A stretch of 64,000 nucleotides of DNA, taken from the NCBI GenBank assembly GCA_028751875.1, contig CM054155.1, positions 11,924,671 through 11,988,670 of the forward strand, in the 5' to 3' direction. Positions 44,745 through 56,262 of the stretch are shown here, piece by piece. This DNA is from Rapana venosa. Taxonomy: Eukaryota; Mollusca; Gastropoda; Neogastropoda; Muricidae. Under the pieces are notes generated by a model. It did no database searches. It had not been told where the DNA came from and worked only from the letters and a program-made list of their open reading frames with translations. The position numbers were made by a program, and so were the translations under genes. The first letter of the stretch is position 1. Each line of letters starts with the position of its first letter.

Positions 44745-44811
44745 TCTCTCTCTCTCTCTCTTTCTATATATATAATATATATATATATAATATATAAAAT
44801 ATATATAATAA

Positions 44812-44845
<34 letters not shown>
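44745..44845. repeat. (CT)n then (TA)n microsatellite
   Basis: CT repeats run into about 90 bases of TA/TATATAA. The same CT-to-TA junction occurs at 48450-48570, marking the duplicated segment. Confidence 0.85.
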
Positions 44846-44848
<3 letters not shown>

Positions 44849-45011
44849 TTAAAAATACAAAGTCAGAGCTCTCATATGTCTACGCGTTTTTTATTTTGAT
44901 TTTCACTACCTCATTAGAAAAGGGAATCCCTGCAAAAATTTGCCAAGAACCTCATCTCCATTGCCTTATCCTCTTTCAATGTCGCATTTTGGTCCACGTT
45001 TTACATGCGTA

Positions 45012-45540
45012 CTAAAATATGGACGTACCCAGGGAACGCATCAATCTGATCTTGAAGCTGATGGCCATGTAATTGTCGTTCCAGAGGACTTTGATATTGG
45101 TCATTGCAGCTGTGGTCTGGGATTTCCTGGAGAGAATTTCAGGTTTTGATCCTTCATCCAATACTATAGCTCCCAGATAGTTGAAGCTATGGAAAGTCTC
45201 AGTGCTCTTGCAGCGTATTATTATGTTAGTGCTGACGCCATTGGCACTATTTGTAATCAGCTGGGTTTTCTCTGCACTGATCTGCATGCCATATGCTGAT
45301 GAGGCTTCATCAAGATGATTTACCAGGTTGACTAGCTCTTGCTCTTCTCCAGCTAGGCCATCGATGTTGTCAGCAAAACGTTAATTTGTACTTGTCCTGC
45401 CTCCAATGCTGACTGTTCCCTCATGATTTTCAAGTGTGTCAGCCATTATTCTGTATAAGAAGATGATGAAGAGAGATGGAGAGAGAAGACATCCGTGGCG
45501 TACTCCAATTGTGGTTCGGAACCAGTCTACTATGTTGCTG
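45012..45540 (-). pseudogene. LINE-3 reverse transcriptase, C-terminal half, catalytic Asp lost
   Basis: Minus strand: GCLLSPSLFIIFLYRIMADT (about 45490), RFADNIDGLAGEEQELVNLV (about 45385), SAYGMQISAEKTQLITNSA (about 45290), FNYLGAIVLDEGSKPEIL (about 45190) and KIRLMRSLGTSIF (about 45030). The order (motif B, motif C, thumb) is that of the common RTE-like endonuclease/reverse-transcriptase LINEs. Motif C reads FADN instead of FADD, so the copy has lost a metal-binding Asp. It matches 52150-52700 and 63440-63930, both degraded. Confidence 0.8.
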
Positions 45541-46110
45541 TCTTCAGGCTAGGAAATTGTAAAGGGGGAGAAACGGAGGGGTGAACAGAAAAAGCAAGAC
45601 CGACAACATCGCAGAAGAGACGTGAAAAAATACGACCGACATAATAGAAGTTGTATTGATAGAAAAATAGGTAGAATAACTTCTCAGTTTTAACATCCAA
45701 GAATGACAGGAAAAGAGAAAGGACAGGACAAGAAGAAGAAGAAGAATAACAACAACAACAATAACAGCGGCCACAACAACATTAACAACAACAACAATAC
45801 CACCACCACCACCACCGACAACAACAGCAACCAGATGTAATACAGATTTCTGGATGACATCTTGAAAACTGATATCTGCAAATCTGGAGGCAGAAAAGCC
45901 AATCGGTTGGAGTGTGGGACTCTTGATGTGCTGCACTCTGATGGTGTGGGTATTAAGTCTCCACTGAGCAGTCTGTCTATCAGAGGTATGTTTTTTCTCC
46001 TAGAAATAACAGTGGTCCCCACTCCAGCTTCCTGCAAGTCCTTCACATCAAAAGTCAAAACTAAAATTCTCCTGTATAGGGACATATAAGTTTCACCTTG
46101 AGCGCACATT
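45541..46110. other. Unique flank of LINE-3, shared by the duplicates
   Basis: AAC/CCA trinucleotide patch at 45745-45820 and otherwise unassigned DNA. The segment recurs at 52740-53370, and its start at 63940-64000. Confidence 0.5.
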
Positions 46111-46114
46111 GAAT

Positions 46115-46345
46115 CAACCATTAAGTCCTTCAGATAAAAACAATAAACCAAGGTCCTGTTCGTGAACGCCCACAGAGCATCTTGGACACACGTTAAACTT
46201 ATTCTTTTTGTTTTTGAAAGAGTAGGCCATTTTGTGCCGGTGAGAACCCATTATAACATTTACTACACTGCATACACATGGATGTAAAAAAGCACACCAG
46301 TACTTATTCCATTATCCTCGAAATAAAAGAATAAAATAAATAAAC
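46115..46345 (+). mobile_element. SINE-A copy
   Basis: Plus strand: 'AATAAACCAAGGTCCTGTTCG', 'AGCATCTTGGACACACGTTAA', 'GAGTAGGCCATTTTGTGCC', 'TTATTCCATTATCCTCG'. Confidence 0.65.
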
Positions 46346-46429
46346 ATAATCCAACCCTCCTTTGTAGGACAAGCCAGCAGTGGCCGGTGGTATGAACATA
46401 TCATGCATGCGGTCAACCAGGCCTGAGAG

Positions 46430-46670
46430 ACACAGACACCTGCAGTGTTGATCAGATAATTTGAACAACATTCCCAAAAGAACATCCTTAAAGTGAAATG
46501 AAGCACGACTGTGTTGTCCTGTCCCAGTCTTCCTGATGAGCCCACAGCACACTCACTCTGGGTAGAAACTAGCCAGAGTCCAAAAAAATTCCCATGACTC
46601 TTATGGGATTTGAGCCTGCAACCCTCCAGCTGCTAACTCAAGGCGCTAACCACTGCTTCAGGGCGACTGG
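46430..46670 (-). mobile_element. SINE-D copy
   Basis: The minus strand carries a tRNA-like head ('CAGTGGTTAGCGCCTTGAG' and 'GGTTGCAGGCTCAAATCCC' replacing a B-box), then 'AGTGAGTGTGCTGTGG' and 'ACACTGCAGGTGTC'. Related copies are at 61145-61412 (minus) and 61600-61990 (plus). Confidence 0.65.
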
Positions 46671-47059
46671 TCCCTATGAGTGATTTATCAAACTTAGAAA
46701 ACGGTTCTCTTTGATAGCTGTTACTGCCACTTTATTAACAAAAGCGAGAGAAACAAGATTTTCAGGAAGATATCAAAAGTAATGCCCCTAAAGTCCAATT
46801 AGATCAATCTGTTTGTTATTAACAAAGTAGAAGTTTGGGTATGAATGACATCTATAATCAACTACTAGTCAGATATATCCTAGAAATGGCTAAACTGTTC
46901 CTTCTCTGTCGAATTTGGAAAGTCGAAATGTGAAAGAAATGACACTTAATTCAACAAAAAATTACAAGTGATCAGTTAACTTTTGTGCAAACTTCTGGAT
47001 CCTCCTAGCCAGTGACAAGGTAGCAGTGAAACGATTGGCTGCGCTGTTTGTCAGTTTCC

Positions 47060-47151
47060 TATAAAAGTAAATACTTTTCAAAGACAGATCACATTGTTTC
47101 CAGACTCCAGCCCTGAACGTCTTCATCCTACAGACTCTCTCTCTCTGAACG
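47060..47151 (+). promoter_or_regulatory. Candidate core promoter and non-coding first exon (cleaner copy)
   Basis: TATAAAAG at 47060-47067, then a probable start site about 30 bases on (near 47090), a 60-base ATG-free leader, and a good donor 'GAACG|GTCAGT' at 47152. The same arrangement recurs at 54355-54443, upstream of a signal-peptide exon at 56701. The two copies belong to a larger duplicated segment. Confidence 0.45.
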
Positions 47152-47570
47152 GTCAGTACACGCTTTCTTTCAGATCATGCTGTTTGTCTGTTCTGTTTCC
47201 TGTGTTACAGTGGTGGAAAAAGACTGGTCATTTTTGTCATCTTAAAAACAGTGCTAAAGTTTGTCTTTGAATGACAATGCAGTGTTGTTTCTCTGTCTTG
47301 CTGATCTGTTAGCTTCTGCAGATCCTAACTTCCTTACTTAATTGCTTTTTTTTCTTCGTTCGTACATTTTGATGTGGAAAAGCTGCGCAACACCAAAGTA
47401 AAGAGTGCTTTCACCCTCCAGCTCAAAAACAAGTTCCAAGCACTGGTGGATACTGAAAACACACACTCCTGACACGACTAATATAAACCCTGGGAAAACA
47501 AAATCAGGCAGCCGAATAGGAGAATGAAGATAAAGCGATGGATGATGGATGGGACATAATGGGATGCACG
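47152..47570. other. Unassigned DNA at the junction of the duplicates
   Basis: Unique sequence. The first part (to about 47400) has a degraded counterpart at 54444-54730. No gene seen. Confidence 0.4.
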
Positions 47571-47810
47571 ATATGAATTGGCCGTTTGTGCGCCTTGGCT
47601 TCAGTTAGTGTTTCCCCAGGTCCCCCAGCTGTAAATGGGTACATGGCCTGTTTAGGTTAGGAAGGTTAAAGCTGCGGAGGAGAGGGGATGGGCACTGCCC
47701 TCAATATGCTGGGCATCTGGAGAAGCTGAGGTCTCTGGACACCGCACTCTGCAATGACAGCAGAAGTTTGGGGGGGAACACCTTACCTTTGTTAACTTTT
47801 TTACTGATGC
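47570..47810 (+). mobile_element. SINE-B 3' part
   Basis: 'GCGCCTTGGCTTCAGTTAG', 'AGCTGTAAATGGGTACATGG', 'GAGGGGATGGGCACTGCCC', 'GGAGAAGCTGAGGTCTCTGG' match 15640-15780. The tRNA/5S head is not recognisable. Confidence 0.65.
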
Positions 47811-48189
47811 ATTTTATTTGCATCCATCTCTTCTGTCCTGTGGACCCTTATGTCAAAAGGTTGTTACACTCATTGAGTTGAATAATAAAAAAGAAGAAGT
47901 TATGTGCACATATGCTTCTTCCAGTTTGTACTGTCAGACAGTATGGTATACCAAAACAGTATTCAAAATAAAATATTTAAATACCCATAGGTAAGATCCA
48001 GTTTGGACTATGAGAACAAAATGGTATACCAACACAGTTTTTGCAAATAAAATGTTAGAATGCACAAAAATACTGGATTTTCTGCTTTCGGTAATTTTCA
48101 AAAAGTTTTACAGTTCAATGTTGCCCGTAGAAGGTGAGAATTGCTCGTTGGCCAAAGAAAACAAAATCCAATGCCCTGCTAAAAAGTTC

Positions 48190-48445
48190 TTTATATGCTT
48201 ACCTTCCCTATCCCGAAGTCATGTTGGACCGTGGGCACACTGAAGATCTTCAAGCAGCTTCTTCACGCCCAATGGTCCTCAGCTTTTCATAGCAAATCTC
48301 TCCACTCAAGGCAGTCAATCTTTTGACGTTGTCTTCCATTCGCATTATCTGTCCTCCACCTTGGCCTCTGTCCTTGTCAGTTCCCAGTAGGAGAGTCTTG
48401 GAAAAACCAATGTTTGTGCGACCTTCCCGTTCCACTTTTAGGTTT
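48190..48445 (-). pseudogene. LINE-3-type ORF2 C-terminal tail fragment
   Basis: The minus-strand frame VEREGRTNIGFSKTLLLGT, then DKDRGQGGGQIMRMEDNVKR, then LTALSGEICYEKLRTIGREE corresponds to the 'S-K-T-I-L-Q-G-T-V-x-G-G-R-R-R-G-R-Q-x-x-R-W-x-D-N-I-x-E-W-T-G' end of RTE-like LINE proteins. Several residues are altered. Confidence 0.6.
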
Positions 48446-48449
48446 GCTT

Positions 48450-48570
48450 ATCTCTCTCTCTCTTCTCTCCTCTCTCTTCTCTCTCTCTATAGTATATATA
48501 TTATTATATATATATATATTATATATATATATATATATATTAAATATATATATATATATTATATATATTC
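48450..48570. repeat. (CT)n then (TA)n microsatellite
   Basis: Counterpart of 44745-44845. About 80 bases of TA/TATT follow CTCTTCTCTC. Confidence 0.9.
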
Positions 48571-51480
48571 TGTCCCGTAGTCTGACGGACCGTGGGGCAC
48601 CTCAAAGACTCAGCAAACCAGTTCCCTCCATTCCTCTCTATGTTTCTGCCTGTTTCTAGGGTTTTGTTGAGTTTAGGCCCTGTCCATTCATGATGTTATA
48701 TCCCAGCCTTACTTGGTCTGCCTCTTCTTCTTCCTCCTTGGACAGTTGCCTTGCAAAACTGTTCTTTGTAATTCCTTGGATTGTGGACATGCCCATACAA
48801 CTTAAGTAGGTTTACGCTTTTTCACGATTCTTAGAAGGGTTCTCATAGGGGTCCAATGGTTGCAGGATTCTGTTATGCCGCTTTCGTTGCTTATGTGGTC
48901 TTTTTGTAGGAGTTGGCCAAGGAGGATCTCGAAAAGCATCTCATCTCCACTGCCTGTACTCTTGCTTCAAAATCTGCAGTCAGGGTCCATGATTCACAGG
49001 CATACAGAAATATGGGATATGACAAGGGAAGCATTAGTTGATTTGGAGATAAGTGAGATATTCATGTCACTCCAGCTGGTGTTTTAGTTTTGACAAAGTG
49101 TATTGATCTGTGCAGTCTGATACTACTTCTGGCTTTGGAGCCCTGGTCTGATACATGGCTCCCAGCAAGGTACTTGAAGCTTGTGAACTGATTCCAGCTT
49201 TAGTCTTTAACCTGTATCAGTGCGATGCCGTTGGTGTTATTAGTCATCCAGTTTGGTCTTCTTGCATGATTTCCATGCCGTATGTTTTGGAGGCTTATCC
49301 AGTGTCTCTGTTAAGGCTGGCAAGACTTTTTCTGATCCTGCTATTCCATCGAATGTCACTGCGAAGCGGAGGTTTGTGATCGTTCTGCACAATGCTGACT
49401 GATCCTTCTGATGTTCAGTGCTGGCATCAGCCTGTTTCTCTCAAGGAAGATGTGAAAAGAAGTGGGTGAGAGTAGAAGCCTGCTTACTCCAAACTGTTTG
49501 TTCGAAACCATTTCCAATGTTGTTGTTGTAAGTACACTGCATGGCGGCTCGCTGACAGCTGTTTGATGCTTGATCAGGTTTGCATTGATGCTGTCAAATC
49601 ATGGTAGCCACAAAGCAGCCTGCCACACCCTGTCAATGCCTTCTTAAAATCGCTAAATACGTGGGTAAGGTCTTGGTTGGATGTTGAAGGTCACCGTCAC
49701 CATAGTATTCTGAGGTTTTAATATCTTGTTCTGTGTGCTGCGCCCTGGCTCTGAACCTGCTTGTTCCTCAGCAATGATGGTCTAGCTTGTGGCTTCAGTT
49801 ATTCAATATTATCTGCGCTGACCTTGCTGGGTGACATATGAGGATGTTTGCTGCGGTAATTATGGCATTGTTGTAGATTTCCTTTCTTGGGAGGGTGATG
49901 TGAGTGACTGCGTCCATTGGTGTTGGTCATTTTCCTGTCTGCCAGTTCTTGTTGCAGATTCTTCGTAGGGCGCTGATCTTGGCTTACCCTCCAGGCTTGG
50001 ACCAACTCAGCTGAATTTTTTCAGCCTGCTGACTATCCCTTTTTCAGCGATCTGACTGCTGTTTCCATTCTTCTCGGGGGGATTTGGGTGGATGTCTGTG
50101 TTTTTGATTTTCGGGTACAATAAGGATTCTGGATCTCCTGCGGTTCTATAGTTATACAGGGTCGGAGCAGGTATTCTGTCCATTGTTCAGAATATCCTGG
50201 GTCGTCAAGTGAGACATCCCATTTTTGTCTTGGATTGTTAAACCTTTTCTCTGTTTTTGTGCGAGTCAGGTCTTTCACAGCTGATATGCTTCTTGCAATC
50301 GTTTTTCTTGATGTTCTTCTTCAGTCTTGGCACCTGTTTCACCGATCAATTCTCTTTTGCCTCGGTCATGGACTTCCTGATTCTTTTGTGACAGCCCTAT
50401 ATTGTTCTGCTCTTCTTTTGTTTCATTTTTCTTTTCTTCAGCTCTCTACGCTTGTCGCATAGTAGTAGGATGTTAGGTGTGACCATGGTTTTTTGACTGG
50501 TCGGCGATGCCACAGAAGCTCGTTTTGCTGTTTGAGTCACGCCGCTGTATTGATGCTATTCGTCAGTGTATCTATTATTGTCTGAGTCTATGTCCACGCA
50601 GTGAGTGCTGCAAACTTCACATATCCTTTGCTTGAAAAATTTCTAATACCGTTCTGGGGTCTTCAGCTTCTCGAGAGGTCAAATTTGATCCTTGCTGTTC
50701 CGCGTGGGATTTGTATAGTTTAGACGTAGTCGGAAAGTCTATCATCACAAGATTCATGCTCAACTCCCTATGTCTGATCCTTGGAGAAAACTTCGATGTA
50801 TGTGCGAGGTTCTAACGGTAGACTGAAAAACGTACTTATCCACATGATGTCATCTCTGATTTGGTTGTGGTGTTCGTCCCATTTGTGGCTAAGCACATGT
50901 CCATTTTCTGGATTTCTTGTGTGGGCCATGTGTATTCACTAGCTGGAGGGGTTGGTACGTGTGCGCAAACTCCGCAGGAGTCTTCAAGCCTCTTTCATTT
51001 AATAGGTTATTACAATGTGGCCCACAAACGCACCCTCAGTCTTTACCCATGCATCTTCTCCAACCTTGGCGCAGTTGACCAGTCGACTGCACATTGGGGA
51101 AGTCTTTCTTGTTGTGGTGTTTGATTCCTGATACCTCTTGTAGTTGGTATAAAATCGCATTCTTACGGCTTTATCTGTGCTGTCTGATGTAGGGGCGTAC
51201 TGGCGCCTGTTTATCTATAGATATGTTTAAAGGGGGTTTTTGCCTTTCAGGCGGATGGTAATAGAGTCTGGTGGACACAGGCTGACAGATCATGACGGTG
51301 AACACGGTGTCTTTGTGACCGAGAAACCCCACGCCGTGTTCATGTATTATTGTTTTCCACTGTAGTATAATTTGTGGTCTTCCTGCGGGTCGTTGTTTCT
51401 CCCCATGTTTTTCCACTGACTTAGCAGAGCCCAAGGATGTGCCATTGATATCTGGACATCTCATGTCAGATGTTTAGGGT
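48571..51480 (-). pseudogene. LINE-3-type ORF2, decayed
   Basis: Minus-strand relics in order: the N-terminal linker before the reverse transcriptase (QKWDVSLDDPGYSEQWTEYL near 50200 and PPRRMETAVRSLKKG near 50060), the motif around 'PKKGNLQQCHNYR' (about 49860), then thumb and C-terminal pieces that match the 45012-45540 family (about 49300-48900). Stops and frameshifts are everywhere. The part upstream of 50500 probably continues towards the endonuclease but cannot be read. This section has no counterpart in the 43.9-47.4 kb copy. Confidence 0.6.
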
Positions 51481-51860
51481 GTTTTGTTTTGATTTGTTTC
51501 TTTTTTTTTTTTTTTTTGTTTTGTTTGTAGTGGTCTAGATATTTTTTTATTTTATTTTTTTTAGTGTTTCTTAGGTTTTTTGGTTTTGATTCTTTTTTTT
51601 TGTTATGTTTGTAAGTTTTTTTGGTTGCTGTGTTGTTTTGTATTACGTATACGTTGAGGCTTCTTTTTGTGGTGTTTTTTTTGTTTTTTATTTTACTTTT
51701 TTTTATTGTGTAATTTTAAGTTTGTTGTATTGTTTATGTTTGTTTAGTTTGTATGGGTTTTGAGCGAGTTTTGGGGGGGGTTGTTAGTATTGTTTTTTTA
51801 CTTTTTCTAGTGTTTTTTTTCTTTGTTTAGTTCTTACTTCTATTATATATTTATATTATG
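51480..51860. repeat. T-rich low-complexity DNA
   Basis: Long T and TTTG/GTTTT runs with almost no other structure. It marks the start of the zone with frequent single-base insertions. Confidence 0.7.
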
Positions 51861-51879
51861 ATAGTATACTAAAGTCAGT

Positions 51880-54730
51880 AGCTCCTCATGATCGTTCTTG
51901 CTGAGCGTGTTTTTTATTTTGATTTTCACTACCTATGTTAAAAAATGTGATTCCCTGCAAGAATTGCGCAAATTGATACACGCACAATTTCATTGCCCTG
52001 TATCCTTCTTTAATGTGTCTGCTATTTTGGTGTGTCCTACGATATCTCGTCATTGTTCCTTTTTCGCTCTTTCCTGCATCACTTCTCTCTCTTCTTCTAT
52101 TTGGTGCTTTTTTTCTTCTCTCTATTTATTCCACGTTTTACAGGACGTACTTAAATCTGGATCGTAGCATGGGAGACGCAATCAATCTGATGTGTCTTGA
52201 GCTGGATGGCAATGTAATTGTCGTTCCGAGAAGACTTTGATATTTGTTCATTGCAGCTCGTGGTCATGGGGATGTCTGGATAAGGAGAAAGTAATTCAGG
52301 CTTTTGATCCTGCATCCAATACTATAGCTCCCGATAGGTTGAAGCTATGGAAAGGTTCAAGGTGGGGGTGGACTCTTGCAGCGTGGTACTTTATTATGTT
52401 TGCTTGCGGACGCCATAGGCCACTATTTGTATCAAGTGGGTTTTCTTAGCACTGATCTGCAATGCCATGTTATTCTGATGAGGCTTATCAAGATGAGTTT
52501 TACCAGGTTGATAGTCATGCTCTTCTAGCATAGGCCATCCAAGGTTGTCGCGCAAAACGTAAAATTTTGTAATGATCCTGCCTCGCAATGTCTGACTGTT
52601 CACATCATGGTTTTCACAGTGTGCCTCATTTAATCTGTTATAACGGAAGAGTGAGGAAGAGGGATGGGAAAGTGAAGGACATCGAGGCGTACTCCAATTG
52701 TGGTTCGGAACCAGCCTCCTATTTATCTATTCTTTCAGGCGCTAGGAAATTGTTTATAAAAGGAGAGAAACCGGGAGGGGGTGGACAGAAAAGAAGCGAG
52801 ACCAGACAACATCGCAGGAGTAAGACTGAAATAATACGAACGGATATAAAAGAAGTTACTTTGATAGAAAAAAGTGCGCGGTAAAATAATTTCCCAGTGT
52901 TTGTACCTCCAAGAGGAACGACAGAAAAGAGAAAGGTCAGGAACAGAAGAAGAGAGAGACTAACTCAACTAACCAATAACGAGCTGGCATCTAACAAACA
53001 TTAACAACAGTACAATACGCACCAAACGAACACCACCGTGTCAACAAGCCAAGCAACGAGCATGTAATACCTATTTCTGGAATGTCATCTTGAAATGATT
53101 GTCTGCATGTTTGTCTGGAGGCTAGAAACATCCAATCTGTTTGAAGTGTGGGGAACGACTCTGATGTGCTGCGCCGTGCTGGAGGAGGGTTATTTGTAGT
53201 CTCCTGAAGCGTGTCTGTCGAGAGGGATGTTTTTTCTCCTAGTAAATACCAGTGGTTCCCCACTCCAGGGTTTCCCTGCAATTCCTCATACAGACATCAA
53301 ATCTTCGCAAGACTAAAGTACTCCTGTATAGGGACATATACGTATCATCCTTAGTGCGTGGGATGAAAACAACCTTACGTCCTTCAGATGAAGACAATAA
53401 ACCAGATTGGTCCCGTGTTGTGGAACGTACACAGGCAATATTGCGCACACTTAGACTTATTTACTCTTTTTAGAAAGAGGGCCATTGAGTGCCGGGTGAG
53501 AACCATTATTATGACATTTATGCACTGCGCATTTAATTACACAGTCGGATGTAAAAAAGCCACACGCGACTTATTCAATTTATCCTCGAAACTAAAAGAA
53601 TAAAACATACATAAGTGTCTATCCTCTTTTGTATAGGACAAGCCTGAGCAGTCCGTGTCCAGTGGTATGAGCATATCATGCATGCCGTAACCAGGCCCAT
53701 TTCGATTCAGAGCACCTGCCGTGTTGCCTCAGATAATGTCTGTGAGCGTAGACATTCTTCCAAGTCATGAACATCCCTTAAGTTGCACTGAAGAGATCAC
53801 TGTGTCTTCGTCCCAGTATAGCTGGCTAGAAAACTAGCACAGAAGTAGACTAGAAAATAAGTTCCTTAGACGTCTTATGGGATTTGAGCCTGCAGCCCTC
53901 GCATGGTAATCGACAAGGTGCTAACCACTGCTTCAGGTCGACTTGTGCCTATGAGTGATTTATCTCAATCTTAGACAACGTTTTCTTTGATAGCTGTAGT
54001 ACTGCTACTTTTACTAACACAATGAAAGAGAAAACAAGATTTACCAGGGAAGAGAATCAAAAAGTGATTCCCCTTGAGTCCCATTAGATCAATCGTTTGT
54101 CATTACACAAAGAAGGAGTTTGGATTTCTGCAGATTCTACAAGCAAACTACTAGTCAAGATATAACTTGAAATGGCTAAACTGTGACTTCTCTGTCGCAA
54201 TTGGAATATAGACAAAATGGACGATACTGACACTTAATCAACAAAAAAAAACAAGGAGATCAGTTATCTTACAGTGCCAACTTCCGATCCTTACCAATTC
54301 AAATGACCGGATCAGAGAAACGAGTTGGCTGCGCTGATTTTGTGATGTTATCCGTATAAAAGTAATTCACTTTTCAAGACAGTCACATTGTTTCCGAGAC
54401 TCCAGCCCTGATAGTACTTCATCCTCAGACTCTCGTACTGACGGTCAGTCCACCGCTTTCTTTCAGAGATCATGCTGTATTGTCTGTTTGTTTCTGTCTG
54501 ATACAGCGGGTGGAGAAAGAACTTGTGAAATTGCTCATCTAGTAAGAAACAGATGCTAAAGTGTATGTCTCTTGAATTGCTCTAGTTGTCAGAGTTGAAC
54601 TCTCGTCATGCTGTGTCTTGTTGGCTCCTGATAGCTCTCTAACTTCCTTACATTGCTTTTTACATTTCATCAGTTCAGGTGAATAGACTGTTCAATCCAG
54701 ATAGAAGAAATCGCACTCTCAAAATTGTTG
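51880..54730. repeat. Insertion-rich duplicate of 44880-47400
   Basis: Landmarks recur in the same order: 'TTTTGATTTTCACTACCT', 'GTAATTGTCGTTCC', 'CATCCAATACTATAGCTCCC', LINE-3 pieces, SINE-A (53375-53620), SINE-D (53690-53950), 'ATGAGTGATTTATC', then the TATA box and first exon (54355-54443). Compared with the cleaner copy, extra single bases occur every 10-20 bases, the signature of uncorrected long reads. Confidence 0.85.
54355..54443 (+). promoter_or_regulatory. Candidate core promoter and first exon (insertion-rich copy)
   Basis: TATAAAAG at 54355-54362 and the donor 'GACG|GTCAGT' at 54444 match 47060-47151. It lies 2.3 kb upstream of the signal-peptide exon at 56701 on the same strand, so it could be that gene's promoter. 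If the duplication is an assembly artefact, one of the two copies does not exist. Confidence 0.4.
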
Positions 54731-55229
54731 TTGTTGCTGGGATATTGTTGAAAAAATAATCATGTTTGTTCTGTTTTGAAATATTCAGCAATCTAAAAAA
54801 ATTTCATTCTACAGAAGTCATCTTTACGATGTGTTTGGCATGGTGTCTGTTGTGACTTGAGTCATTGGAAGCGCCTATAACTGTACATGCAGCAATATAC
54901 ACACCCACCACAGAATCTACATCTGCAGGCCAGTGAAGACAGTGTACTGTGCTCACTTGATATTTCCATATATTGTTCCAATATCGAAAAACCTGTCCTT
55001 TTTACTGCAATTATCATATCTGTCCCTCTGTCTAATTAGACTGACTGCAGACAAGCCACAGTGGAATTTAGTCCTAACCTCACACGGGGTGATCCTTTTG
55101 CGAATGTGTTTTTTTTAAATTGTCAAATTGTGTAATATCTGATAACACAATATAGTTTATGACCTGTCCTTCTTCTTATATCCAAAAACTCAGACAAAAC
55201 ATATTATTTGTTTCCGTATATAAGCAAAA
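54731..55229. other. No gene recognised
   Basis: Unique AT-rich DNA of normal quality. In the proposed gene model it is intron. Confidence 0.4.
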
Positions 55230-55311
55230 ATGGCGTTGCCACTTGCCGTTCAACCAACTGACAAGAGTCAGATCCAGGCACATTGGATTCAGCATGGGCG
55301 AGAATTATTGT
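55230..55311 (+). CDS. Weak candidate coding exon, product unknown
   Basis: AAAATGG gives a good start context, followed by MALPLAVQPTDKSQIQAHWI then QHGRELL, with a GTAAGG donor at 55312. There is no recognised motif. It could also be chance, since the 68-codon frame passes through the donor into low-complexity Lys/Arg-rich sequence. Confidence 0.2.
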
Positions 55312-55667
55312 GTAAGGTGTCTTTCTTTGAAAAAAAGTCTGTGAGAATGGACAAAGGAGGGCATGAATATGGGCAAGATAGACATGACGGGAAGAAAGAA
55401 GCAAGGCAGAAAAGAAACAAAGAGAGGGGATAGCAAAGAATATAATGTTGCTAACACAGAATTTCCCAGAATGGTCGGCTATGCTGTTTCATATTAACGC
55501 GACCCTGGCTCCCGGCATCCCAAGGGGATTATTATTCTTATGCGATTTTTCTTAAAATAGAAAATGAATTGTTATGTGAGAAAAAGGCAATGGGTTTATC
55601 TTAATAACCGCCATTTTTGACCTTGGCAAGAATCACTCACGTGCATCTGTGTGTAATGAGGCGTGTG

Positions 55668-55795
55668 TGCGTGCACGTGTGTGTGTGTGTGTGTGTGTGT
55701 TGTGTGTGTGTGTGTTGTGGTGTGTGTGTTGTGTGTGTGTGTGTGTGTGTGGTGTGTGTGTGTGTGTGTGTGTCGCGGGGGCCTGTGTGTGTGTA
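55668..55795. repeat. (GT)n microsatellite
   Basis: About 110 bases of GT with TTGT and GTGG interruptions. Confidence 0.9.
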
Positions 55796-56262
55796 AATTG
55801 GTCAGTGCAAGTTAATCTGACAAAATTGATGGATGATGATGTATAAATTCAAGGAAAACATGGTTTAAAAACTACTCTAAACAATTTCTATATGATTTAA
55901 CTGGTCAGATATACAATGCAGATATTCCCAAAATCATACAGATAGTATCGTAAAATATTTCTTGCATTTAAAAAGATCTCCCTCCTCCTTCATCCTCATT
56001 CCCTCCTTAATCACTGTTTGTTTGTTAGTCTAATTGTTCATCCTGGTAACATTTTGGTGTCATTAGCACTGAGTAGAATCACTGCAGGGAAACTTTAGGT
56101 CAATGTTATTTGTGCTTCCTTTGTTTACACCTCTTTGTTTTTTAACCACTGAAGATACTGATCCCTCATCTCCCTTTCTCTCTCCCCAAATTATAGTATC
56201 ACTGCTTCAGTGTGCATCAGTATGGCCAAGGCTTTAGTTTATACTACTCTCCATTTTAACAT
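55796..56262. other. No gene recognised
   Basis: Unique DNA, intronic in the proposed gene model. Confidence 0.4.

Larger units (their letters stand above)
34500..44800. other. Low-quality sequence with homopolymer inflation
   Basis: Runs of GGGG, TTTT, CCCC and AAAA are far more frequent than elsewhere, and recognisable repeats are corrupted so that bases tend to copy their neighbours. Direct comparison shows 34656-34860 corresponds to 60937-61130 and 37470-38830 to 61190-62448. Open frames in this region have no meaning. No gene is annotated here. Confidence 0.8.

Noticed and set aside
55214..55230. TATATAAG before the ATG at 55230 as a core promoter
   Set aside because: It lies only about 10 bases upstream of the ATG, too close for a TATA-directed start of that frame.
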